Assembly: GCF_014697545.1 (NCBI RefSeq)
Contig: NZ_JACJSA010000004.1
Coordinates: 124,001-188,000, forward strand
Direction: 5' to 3'
From: Oscillatoria sp. FACHB-1407
Lineage (GTDB): Bacteria > Cyanobacteriota > Cyanobacteriia > Elainellales > Elainellaceae
DNA length: 64,000 bases
Shown: positions 47,436 to 55,146 of the stretch, in pieces
Layout: each line of letters starts with the position of its first letter
How positions within the stretch are numbered: position 1 is the first letter of the stretch
The notes under the pieces: model-generated
Database searches by the model: none
What the model was told of the DNA's origin: nothing
The model's input: only the letters and a program-made list of their open reading frames with translations
Program-made: the position numbers and the translations under genes

Positions 47436-47930
47436 ATGGCTGAACTTTACATCATTCGTCATGGGCTGGCTGGTGAGCATGGCAGCTATCCCAATGACGA
47501 CGAACGCCCCCTGACCGAAGAAGGACACCGCAGAACCCATAAGATCGCAAAGCGATTGCGGGAGCTAGACTTGCAGTTTGACCTGATCTTGACTAGCCCA
47601 CTCACCCGTGCCCGCCAGACGGCTGAGATTTTGCAGAGTCGGGGGCTAAGCGATCGCCTGGAGGCATCAGCCGACCTCGCCCCTGGTGGAGACTTTGACC
47701 ACTGGTTGACCTGGCTCGACCAGTGGCAGCACACCGAGAAAAATCAGTTGGCGATCGTTGGTCACGAACCTAACCTGAGTGAGTGGGCAGAGAGACTCGT
47801 TTGGGGAGAACCCAAGCATCAGCTTGTCCTCAAAAAGGCAGGCGTGATCGGCTTAACTCTTCCGGAAACAGGCTCCCCCGTTGGGCGCAGTTGCCTTTTC
47901 TGGCTCACCCCTCCTAAATTTTTGCTGTAG
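47436..47930 (+). CDS. sixA: Phosphohistidine phosphatase SixA-like
   Basis: 164 residues of histidine-phosphatase fold. The catalytic motif is IIRHGLAGEHG at the N-terminus, followed by LILTSPLTRARQTAEIL and a second conserved His in IVGHEPNLSEW. SixA removes phosphate from histidine-containing phosphotransfer domains. It starts 7 bases after the DHH gene, so the two are probably co-transcribed. Confidence 0.92.
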   Translation: MAELYIIRHGLAGEHGSYPNDDERPLTEEGHRRTHKIAKRLRELDLQFDLILTSPLTRARQTAEILQSRGLSDRLEASADLAPGGDFDHWLTWLDQWQHTEKNQLAIVGHEPNLSEWAERLVWGEPKHQLVLKKAGVIGLTLPETGSPVGRSCLFWLTPPKFLL

Positions 47931-48155
47931 GGTCAAAGCCTTTGGATAGCTCGGATAACCCTGTCGGAGTTGATTTTGAGGGCTTCTCTGCCGAATCCTT
48001 CACCCCTGCGCTCACAAATATCTCCTCTTAGAGAACAACCCAGAGAGGTCTAGAAGGGGTGTAGAAGAATTACAGAACTGCTTTCAAATAGACAAACCTG
48101 CGAGGATGAGTATGGCAATGTATCATATAAGTCTATTTTAGGCACACGGTGAATT

Positions 48156-49337
48156 ATGACGGTTTGCGAGTATAAGCCAGGGCTGGAAGGCATTCCCGCC
48201 ACGCAATCCAGTATTAGCTATGTTGATGGTCAGAAAGGCATTCTGGAATATCGCGGCATCCGCATCGAAGACCTCGCCAAAATGAGTTCTTTTGTGGAAG
48301 TCTCCTACCTACTCATCTGGGGCGAACTGCCGACAGAAACAGAACTAGCCGACTTCAAGCATGAGATCCAATACCATCGGCGGCTGAAATATCGGATTCG
48401 CGACATGATGAAGTGTTTCCCTGAGAGTGGTCACCCGATGGATGCTCTCCAGGCATGTGCTGCTGCTCTAGGGTTGTTTTATTCTCGTCGGGCATTAGAT
48501 GATCCTGCTTACATTCGAGCTGCTGTTGTGCGCCTCTTGGCTAAGATTCCTACGATGGTGGCTGCCTTTCAACTGATGCGGAAAGGAAACGATCCAGTCC
48601 AGCCGCGTGACGATCTCGACTACTCCGCTAATTTCCTCTACATGCTGAATGAGCGGGAACCTGATCCCCTGGCGGCTCACATTTTTGACGTTTGCTTAAC
48701 GTTGCACGCCGAGCATACCATCAACGCTTCTACCTTTTCTGCGATGGTGACTGCCTCGACGCTGACTGACCCCTATGCGGTGATTGCGTCTGCTGTTGGG
48801 ACGTTAGCCGGGCCTCTCCATGGTGGAGCCAACGAAGAAGTGATCACCATGTTGGAGGAAATCGGCTCGGTTGAAAATGTGCGCCCCTACCTCGATCGCT
48901 GCCTGGAGCGCAAAGCCAAAATTATGGGGTTTGGGCATCGGGTCTACAAGGTCAAAGACCCCCGCGCCACGATCCTGCAAGAATTGGCAGAAAAGCTGTT
49001 TGAAAAGAGTGGACGAGATAGTTATTACGATATTGCGGTTGAGCTAGAACGAGCCGTCGAAGAAAGGCTGGGACACAAAGGAATTTACCCCAACGTAGAT
49101 TTCTATTCGGGCCTGGTTTACCGTAAATTGGGCATTCCTACCGATTTGTTTACTCCTGTGTTTGCGATCGCCCGCGTTGCAGGCTGGCTTGCCCACTGGA
49201 AAGAGCAACTGGCAGAAAACCGGATCTTCCGCCCAACCCAGATCTACACAGGCACCCACAACGAACCCTACGTTCCTATTCAAGAACGCCGTTCCGCTAA
49301 CGACAAAGCGTTTATGGCGGAGTTGATAGCCAAGTAA
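48156..49337 (+). CDS. gltA: Citrate synthase
   Basis: 393 residues. Catalytic His in LHAEHTINASTFS and GFGHRVYKVKDPR, catalytic Asp in YPNVDFYSGLVY, plus GPLHGGANEEV. This is the short citrate synthase type used in the cyanobacterial partial TCA cycle: oxaloacetate plus acetyl-CoA to citrate. Single gene with a strong terminator behind it. Confidence 0.96.
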   Translation: MTVCEYKPGLEGIPATQSSISYVDGQKGILEYRGIRIEDLAKMSSFVEVSYLLIWGELPTETELADFKHEIQYHRRLKYRIRDMMKCFPESGHPMDALQACAAALGLFYSRRALDDPAYIRAAVVRLLAKIPTMVAAFQLMRKGNDPVQPRDDLDYSANFLYMLNEREPDPLAAHIFDVCLTLHAEHTINASTFSAMVTASTLTDPYAVIASAVGTLAGPLHGGANEEVITMLEEIGSVENVRPYLDRCLERKAKIMGFGHRVYKVKDPRATILQELAEKLFEKSGRDSYYDIAVELERAVEERLGHKGIYPNVDFYSGLVYRKLGIPTDLFTPVFAIARVAGWLAHWKEQLAENRIFRPTQIYTGTHNEPYVPIQERRSANDKAFMAELIAK

Positions 49338-49340
49338 GGC

Positions 49341-49405
49341 ATGAACGCTAAAGGATGAAGGATAAAGGTTCAAGTGTAACTTTCATCCTTTAGCGTTCAT
49401 TTTTT
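49341..49405 (+). terminator. Intrinsic terminator after gltA
   Basis: Perfect 18-base arms, ATGAACGCTAAAGGATGA paired with TCATCCTTTAGCGTTCAT, followed by TTTTT. Confidence 0.93.
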
Positions 49406-49526
49406 ACCCTTACTGATGGGTCACACCCCCCTTGTGATTTCGCTTGTGGCTTGCCATGATTCATGTAGTGACGATTTTCAGGAACTCCAACCCTCAGGCA
49501 ATTTGTTTGAGGGTTTTTGTTTTTTT

Positions 49527-49627
49527 AGCTTTGGTCGGAAAGCTTAGGACAAAGGTAATGACCAAACCCTGATTCTGGGAGAGCTTCCTGACTCGCCTCC
49601 GCCCCATCAAATGTGGCTGCGACTATA
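49527..49627. repeat. 101-bp dispersed repeat, copy 2
   Basis: Second copy of 27280-27382. It covers the 3' end of the GNAT gene, whose stop codon (49607-49609) lies in the repeat. Confidence 0.8.
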
Positions 49628-50077
49628 AGGGCGTTTTTTGATAAATTTCATCTCTCCCCGGAAGGCTCCGTCCACTTCAACCCCTGCCGTCGTCCAACCG
49701 AGGTGAAGATAGAAGCCGTAGGCTCTCAAACTGGGGTCGTTGCCTGTCACCAGCCAAATCTCCTCAATGCCCTTTGACCACAACCAATCTTCCGCCGCTT
49801 GCATCAAGGCACGTCCCGTCCCTTGCCCCTCAAACCCAGGAAGGACAAATAGACCGAATATTGTTTTTTCGGTGGCGTTGGCGATCGCAAAGCCCATAGG
49901 AGTGTCGCCATTTTCAGCAATCCACGCGCAACAATCGGTTTCTAGCATTCTGGCAACTGATTCTGGAGTAATGCCCAATTCAGCAATCTCTTCGCGGGAT
50001 TGGTGATTCTCGCTAACGCCTGTTCTAATCTCAAACAGCGTCTCGATATCGTCTTGTTGAGCCACTCGGATGTTCAT
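49607..50077 (-). CDS. GNAT family N-acetyltransferase
   Basis: 156 residues. Acetyl-CoA binding motif LFVLPGFEGQGTGRALMQAAEDWL (Q-x-x-G-x-G/A type) at about 88-112, and IEEIWLVTGNDPSLRAYGFYLHLGW. A GGGAG site precedes ATG 50077. The last residues (about RPYSRSHI) and the stop codon come from the dispersed repeat. Substrate unknown. Confidence 0.92.
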   Translation of the reverse strand: MNIRVAQQDDIETLFEIRTGVSENHQSREEIAELGITPESVARMLETDCCAWIAENGDTPMGFAIANATEKTIFGLFVLPGFEGQGTGRALMQAAEDWLWSKGIEEIWLVTGNDPSLRAYGFYLHLGWTTAGVEVDGAFRGEMKFIKKRPYSRSHI

Positions 50078-50271
50078 AGAAGACTCCCTGCATTAAATTC
50101 CATCTCCCCACTCCCTTGCCCACTCCCATGCCTGTGTAGAGCCTCTGAGCTTTATTCTCCTCGCCTACTCCCCACTCCCTCTTCCCCCTTCAGTGGGTTG
50201 CGTCTTTCCCCAAAAACTATATACTTTTGTGAAGTTAAGAAAAACCATTTTCGATTCACTGGGGAATAAAG

Positions 50272-51747
50272 ATGTACATTGTGCAGATTGCCTCCGAATG
50301 CGCTCCTGTCATTAAAGCTGGTGGTTTGGGGGATGTCGTTTACGGGTTGAGCCGAGAGCTAGAAACTCGTGGGAATACCGTCGAGATCATCCTGCCTAAA
50401 TATGACTGTATGCGGTATGACCACATTTGGGGTCTGCACGATGCTTATCGCGAGTTGTGGGTGCCTTGGTATGGTGGGGCAATTCACTGCTCGGTTTACT
50501 GTGGCTGGGTGCATGGGAGGTTGTGTTTCTTTATTGAACCCCATTCCCCCGATAACTATTTCAATCGTGGTTGTTATTATGGCTGCGACGACGACAATAT
50601 GCGGTTTGCGTTCTTCAGCAAAGCGGCTCTGGAGTTTTTGCAGAAGAGTAACAAGCGTCCGGATGTCATCCATTGCCACGATTGGCAGACGGGATTGGTG
50701 CCCGTCATGTTGTTTGAGAACTACAAATATGACATGGGGTTACAGCGCGTTTGTTACACCATTCATAACTTCAAACATCAGGGCATTGGTGGACCCCAAA
50801 CCCTGTGGGCAACCGGATTAAATCGCGAAGCTTATTTCTTTGATTACAGTCGTTTGCGTGATAACTTTAACCCTTTTGCGTTGAACTACATGAAAGGGGG
50901 AATTGTTTATTCTAACTACGTCACCACGGTGTCTCCGCACCATGCCTGGGAAGCTCAACATACTGATATTGGCTACGGTTTGGGACATACCTTGCATTTG
51001 CATCAAGATAAGTTTCGAGGGGTGTTAAACGGCATTGATTACGATATCTGGAATCCCGAAGTCGATCGCTACATTCCTCACACATTTACTAAAGATGATT
51101 TAGAGGGTAAAGCCAAGAATAAAAAGGCATTGCGCGATCGCCTCTTACTTCAGGATGTAGACAAACCGATTATTTGTTTCATTGGTCGTTTAGATGAGCA
51201 AAAAGGGGTTCATCTGGTACATCACGCGATCTACCACGCCTTGAAGAAAAACGCCCAATTTGTATTACTCGGTTCTGCCACTGAAGCGGGAATTAATGCC
51301 CACTTCCAACACGAAAAAGCTTTCCTCAATGACAACCCCGATGTGCATTTAGAATTGGGCTTCAATGAGGAGTTATCGCACCTGATTTATGCGGGGGCAG
51401 ACATGATTGTAGTGCCCAGTAATTATGAGCCTTGCGGACTGACCCAGATGATCGGGCTGAAGTATGGAACGGTGCCGATCGTTCGGGGTGTGGGCGGTCT
51501 GGTGAATACGGTGTTCGATCGCGACTATGACCAGGACCATTTGCCCGAACAACGCAACGGCTATGTGTTTTATGACACTGATTACGGGGCGATCGAATCG
51601 GCCATGGATCGGGCGATCGCACTGTGGTACAACGAACCGGAGGAGTTTCAAAAACTCGTTGTTCAAGGCATGAATTACGATTATTCCTGGAATTATCCTG
51701 GTAAGGAATACCTGGAGATTTATGACATGATCCGCTATTACAAATAG
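50272..51747 (+). CDS. glgA: Glycogen synthase, cyanobacterial GlgA2-like
   Basis: 491 residues, GT5 fold. ADP-glucose binding motif near the N-terminus, KAGGLGDVVYGLSREL (Lys16). The C-terminal nucleotide-binding half has FIGRLDEQKGVHL, VVPSNYEPCGLTQMIG and RGVGGLVNTVFDRD. The length and the insertions PWYGGAIHCSVYCGW and FNRGCYYG match the cyanobacterial GlgA2 subtype rather than GlgA1, from recollection. Makes alpha-1,4-glucan from ADP-glucose. Confidence 0.95.
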   Translation: MYIVQIASECAPVIKAGGLGDVVYGLSRELETRGNTVEIILPKYDCMRYDHIWGLHDAYRELWVPWYGGAIHCSVYCGWVHGRLCFFIEPHSPDNYFNRGCYYGCDDDNMRFAFFSKAALEFLQKSNKRPDVIHCHDWQTGLVPVMLFENYKYDMGLQRVCYTIHNFKHQGIGGPQTLWATGLNREAYFFDYSRLRDNFNPFALNYMKGGIVYSNYVTTVSPHHAWEAQHTDIGYGLGHTLHLHQDKFRGVLNGIDYDIWNPEVDRYIPHTFTKDDLEGKAKNKKALRDRLLLQDVDKPIICFIGRLDEQKGVHLVHHAIYHALKKNAQFVLLGSATEAGINAHFQHEKAFLNDNPDVHLELGFNEELSHLIYAGADMIVVPSNYEPCGLTQMIGLKYGTVPIVRGVGGLVNTVFDRDYDQDHLPEQRNGYVFYDTDYGAIESAMDRAIALWYNEPEEFQKLVVQGMNYDYSWNYPGKEYLEIYDMIRYYK

Positions 51748-51757
51748 TCTGACTTAC

Positions 51758-51791
51758 AGAAGTCGGAGTTTTTGGGAAAACTTCGACTTCT
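51758..51791 (+). terminator. Hairpin after glgA
   Basis: 15-base stem AGAAGTCGGAGTTTT / AAAACTTCGACTTCT (one wobble pair) with TGGG loop, 10 bases after the stop. No long T tail. Confidence 0.6.
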
Positions 51792-51865
51792 CAGCGATCG
51801 CGTTTTGAGTGTTGTGCGATCGCTAACATACTCTAAAGAAACTACCGTTTTACCTCACACGTGTC

Positions 51866-51963
51866 TAAGCAACATAACGTTCCGGCTGAGCAGCTGCAAG
51901 TAACCTTTGCAACACCACCAAGATCCTCCAACAGTCCGCTCCAGTCGGGTTGTTGTGTAGCCC
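51866..51963 (-). repeat. attC-like recombination site 1
   Basis: Read on the minus strand directly after the S41 protease stop codon. Arms: ACACAAC, spacer, CCGACTGGAGCGG at one end and, as complement, ACATAAC, spacer, CCGGCTGAGCAG at the other. R-box-like parts differ by one base; the L-box-like arms pair with a single extrahelical G. This is the architecture of integron attC sites, in the normal place and orientation behind a cassette gene. Confidence 0.65.
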
Positions 51964-53247
51964 TTACTGCCGATTCACAGCTTCTAGAGCAACCGCGATC
52001 GCCCGTTCCTTTTGAGGATCTGAGCCTTGAGCATAGTCCAGTGAGAATGGAACTTCAATGTCTGGCTTCACTCCAACTCCCTCTATTCGTTGATTTTCAT
52101 CTAGATGCACATCCGCGATTGCCAAATATAAGACACTGCCATCATTCATGGCAAACAAGTTTCCTTGAACAACTGCACCCGCCGTCCTAGCACCGACAAC
52201 AGGACCAATCCCATATTTGCGAAATCCATAGGCAAGAATTTCTTTACCACTTCGACTATTTTCATTGACTAGCATCACCACAGGTTTACTCCAAGCGGAA
52301 CTAGAGGTGGATGGTGTCCGGTTTCGGGCAGTTCCAGTGAGTCTGATATTCCGAGACGTGTACAGATTGAGATAGGACGCAGAAGCCCCGCCCCACCCTT
52401 CCCTCAAATCGAGAACAAAGCTATCTACATCTTTCAAACGACCGTAGAATAGTTCGGCTTCAAGTTGTTTCTGAAACTGTTCACCTGCATAAGACCAGAG
52501 ATGGATATAGCCAATTTTTCGCCCTGCTTGCTCAACAACCTGAACGCTTGCTTTCATCGCATCCAAAAACATTGTCGTGCCATCAAGCATGTTAGGCACG
52601 ACCGTAACTTCATGTTGACTGCTTGAAGTTGGAGATCGTTGAGCCAGCAGTTTAACAGGCTGATTCGCTTTGCCAGCAAATGACTGAATTGGGTGAAAGG
52701 GTTGACCTTCAATGCCCAGCAAACGATCGCCTACCAACAGTCCTGCCTCCGATGCGGGACTGCCATCGAGAACTGCACTAATGAAGGTACCTCCATTCTG
52801 CTGTTTGGTGAAAATACCAATGCCGCTGTATTGAGGTTTTCCATTAGGCAACCTATTTTCAAGTTGCTGTTGTAACTCAGGATTTCTCGGTAGAAAAATA
52901 CCCAGGATTTGATAATACTCCGGTTCATCCGAAGTATAGAAATGAGTATGTGAAGTTCGCAATTCGGCAAGCATCTGATTAATGACCTCTGTCAACTCAG
53001 CTTTCGATCGGGTTTGGCTTGCTTGAGGTCTATACTTCTCATGGATGTCCTGCCAGCTTATGCCGTTAAAGTTTGGATCAAAAAAGTTGTCATTGACAGT
53101 TTGCCAAACTTGCTCAAAGGTATCAGGATGAGATTGTCCTATGGTGGATAGAGTGTGAGCGCTCCCACCCCAAAAAAGTAGAACTAAAGCACTCACTAAC
53201 GCGATCGCAACGAGGTGGACGTGGCGGATCAGATTCAAGGGCTGCAT
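51964..53247 (-). CDS. S41 family C-terminal-processing-type protease
   Basis: 427 residues. A signal peptide or anchor is at about 10-30 (LVAIALVSALVLLFWGG). A PDZ domain lies at about 140-215 (GIFTKQQNGG...GSPASEAGLLVGDRLLGI). The S41 peptidase core is at about 250-400: SFVLDLREGWGG, MLVNENSRSGKEILAYGF (nucleophile Ser), VVGARTAGAVVQG. The lysine of the Ctp/Tsp type (TFGKG) is replaced by AG, so it fits the tricorn/IRBP-like branch better. GAGGA precedes the ATG. Enclosed by attC-like sites, it may be an integron cassette. Confidence 0.9.
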   Translation of the reverse strand: MQPLNLIRHVHLVAIALVSALVLLFWGGSAHTLSTIGQSHPDTFEQVWQTVNDNFFDPNFNGISWQDIHEKYRPQASQTRSKAELTEVINQMLAELRTSHTHFYTSDEPEYYQILGIFLPRNPELQQQLENRLPNGKPQYSGIGIFTKQQNGGTFISAVLDGSPASEAGLLVGDRLLGIEGQPFHPIQSFAGKANQPVKLLAQRSPTSSSQHEVTVVPNMLDGTTMFLDAMKASVQVVEQAGRKIGYIHLWSYAGEQFQKQLEAELFYGRLKDVDSFVLDLREGWGGASASYLNLYTSRNIRLTGTARNRTPSTSSSAWSKPVVMLVNENSRSGKEILAYGFRKYGIGPVVGARTAGAVVQGNLFAMNDGSVLYLAIADVHLDENQRIEGVGVKPDIEVPFSLDYAQGSDPQKERAIAVALEAVNRQ

Positions 53248-53360
53248 TCAAATCCTCGGAACTCTGCCTAGTATCAGAACACATATTGAACTGAATGTCC
53301 CTTGCTGAGAACTCATTCTTGCTCTTAATCAATCTTAAAATCTTGCCAAAAATCTAAAAA

Positions 53361-53442
53361 ATTGTCTCACCGAACGCAGGTAACCTTTGCATCTCTCCGA
53401 TAAGTTGACATAGTTCCGGTGCAGCGGGATTGTTGGGCTGCT
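53361..53442 (-). repeat. Degenerate attC-like site 2
   Basis: On the minus strand GCCCAAC (matches RYYYAAC) is followed by AATCCCGCTGCACCGGAAC. The other half (GGTTACCTGCGTTCGGTGAG) keeps the centre but its R' box is decayed. It shares GCAAAGGTTAC with attC-like site 1. Confidence 0.5.
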
Positions 53443-53599
53443 ATTTGTGGAGGAGTCATACACGGACTAACCTATGTTTGCTACACCTGTATCCCACCCC
53501 TTGTAAAAATCTTGCATTAAACCTCCTTGACTCTCTCCCTACAACAGACTTTAGGCTTGCAATGAACGCTTTTACTGAGTCTATCTGTACAGAAACACT

Positions 53600-54424
53600 A
53601 TGCTACGGATCGGATACTTCTCACGGATCAGCCAAGTAGCAGTCCAAACGTTACGATACTACGACAAGCTGGGTTTGCTGCGCCCTGTCCATGTTGACCA
53701 CTTTACCAGCTATCGCTATTACTCGATTGAGCAATTGCCACGCCTCAATCGCATTTTGGCGCTTAAGGATTTAGGCTTGTCCCTTAATCAAATCGCACGA
53801 ATATTAGAGGAAGATGTGAGTGCCAACGAAATTCGTGGCATGTTGAGATTTCGGCACGCGCAACTTGCCGATCAGATGCAGGAAATGCAAGCGCAGTTAG
53901 CACGAGTAGAAGAGCGACTCAGATCAATTGAGCAGGAGGGAAAAATGCCAAAGTATGATGTTGTGCTTAAGACAGTCGAACCTGTGCTTGTCGCCGGACG
54001 ACGCATCATTATCAGTGAAAACTTAAATTATCCGATTGGATTACCAGAAGCATTTCAAGAAGTGTATGCCTACACCAAAGAGCATCGCACTGACCCGACA
54101 GGCTGCGGAATAGCGATCTGGTACACCCCAGTTGATACAACTACAAATGAAGATGTGGAAGCAGCAGTGCTACTCAAAGAGCCAATGCTGGAAAGTGAGC
54201 GGATCAAAGTACACCAACTGCCTCAAGTTGAAGTTGCCTCAGTTGTCCATCAAGGTCGCATGAAGGATTTTATGCAAGGTTATCAAGCTGTACTCAGTTG
54301 GATTGAAGGGAATGGTTACGAGATAACGGGTCCCTTTCGGGAGGTCTACCACAAGTTCGTTGGAGATCGAATGGACGATGTAATGATTGAGATTCAGTTT
54401 CCGGTGGCTAAGGTAGATTTGTAG
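53600..54424 (+). CDS. MerR-family regulator with GyrI-like effector domain
   Basis: 274 residues. N-terminal winged helix IGYFSRISQVAVQTLRYYDKLGLLRP and the YRYYSIEQLPRLNRI wing, then a coiled-coil helix to about 115. The C-terminal 150 residues are the GyrI-like ligand-binding fold (VLVAGRRIII, QEVYAYTKEHR, GPFREVYHKF). This is the BmrR type, which senses hydrophobic drugs or metabolites. It is oriented opposite to the protease cassette; attC-like sites lie on both sides. Confidence 0.93.
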   Translation: MLRIGYFSRISQVAVQTLRYYDKLGLLRPVHVDHFTSYRYYSIEQLPRLNRILALKDLGLSLNQIARILEEDVSANEIRGMLRFRHAQLADQMQEMQAQLARVEERLRSIEQEGKMPKYDVVLKTVEPVLVAGRRIIISENLNYPIGLPEAFQEVYAYTKEHRTDPTGCGIAIWYTPVDTTTNEDVEAAVLLKEPMLESERIKVHQLPQVEVASVVHQGRMKDFMQGYQAVLSWIEGNGYEITGPFREVYHKFVGDRMDDVMIEIQFPVAKVDL

Positions 54425-54483
54425 GACAGGCTAGTTCAACAGATAAAGCTACTGAAGCCTTGCTTTGCTTTGAGGGAATTTGA

Positions 54484-54586
54484 GCGCCGTAGCAGTCCAA
54501 CGGTTCGCTTGAGCGGCTGCCAGTACCCTTGAACTCAACACCAAGATCTTTTGACAGTCCGCTCCAAGCGAATTGTTATACGGCGC
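54484..54586 (-). repeat. attC-like recombination site 3
   Basis: Outer inverted repeat GCGCCGTA / TACGGCGC is perfect. Inner arms on the minus strand: GTATAAC, AATT, CGCTTGGAGCGG pairs with GTCCAAC, GGTT, CGCTTG-AGCGG, leaving one extrahelical G at the same place as in site 1. R' on the minus strand is GTTGGAC, matching GTTRRRY. About 100 bases long, as attC sites often are. Confidence 0.7.
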
Positions 54587-54596
54587 TATTGGTAGA

Positions 54597-54709
54597 ACTA
54601 GTGGGTTATTTGCCTCGAACGTAGCCATTCTGCGATCACTCGACAAACGCTGATCCGACTGTTTGTCTTTTCGATAATGGCGATGCCCATGCCAAGTGAC
54701 CCACTAGTA
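54597..54709. repeat. 10-bp inverted repeat flanking about 90 bases
   Basis: ACTAGTGGGT at 54597-54606 and its inverse ACCCACTAGT at 54700-54709. On the minus strand the span is an open 30-codon tail ending at a TAG inside the repeat. Could be ends of a lost insertion or a cassette remnant. Confidence 0.45.
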
Positions 54710-54740
54710 CAGAATCGAAGCAAGTATTCGATACTTCTCA

Positions 54741-54974
54741 TTACTCTGACTGATCCTCCAGTTCGGGCTTGGTGGATTCAGAAGAAGAACGCCCACCAAG
54801 CAAACCAAAAATAGCGCCAGTTCCCATTAACCAAGTATTTTGCGTTGTGTCGAGCATTCCTTTCTGGGGGTCGGTTGGATTTACTTGTCCAGCAAGCCAG
54901 AGAGCAGTACCACCCGAAAGAAGAGTAATACTGACGACTGTTAAGAAGACAAGATTGAAAGTAGAAGATTTCAT
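54741..54974 (-). CDS. Small membrane protein
   Basis: 77 residues. Two hydrophobic segments: about 8-28 (LVFLTVVSITLLSGGTALWLA) and about 48-60 (WLMGTGAIFGLLG), then a polar tail. I recall similar short proteins in cyanobacterial genomes, function unknown. Its stop lies about 150 bases before attC-like site 3, in the orientation of a cassette gene. Confidence 0.7.
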   Translation of the reverse strand: MKSSTFNLVFLTVVSITLLSGGTALWLAGQVNPTDPQKGMLDTTQNTWLMGTGAIFGLLGGRSSSESTKPELEDQSE

Positions 54975-55146
54975 GATTGTTTGGCTGAACTACAACTATC
55001 TTTAGTTTCCAAAACACTTGCCTGCAATCGTGCCTGAGCTTGTCCGTGTAGCTGTCTGAAATTATGACTGAGTACGGTTTTCGTGTGTGACTCCAAGAAT
55101 AAGCCGTTAAAATGATAGCCGTAGGAAGAAATTCTAAAGTTGAGCC

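Noticed and set aside
51861-52190. Plus-strand ORF starting MSKQHNVPAEQL
   Set aside because: It covers the attC-like site and the antisense of the S41 protease end.
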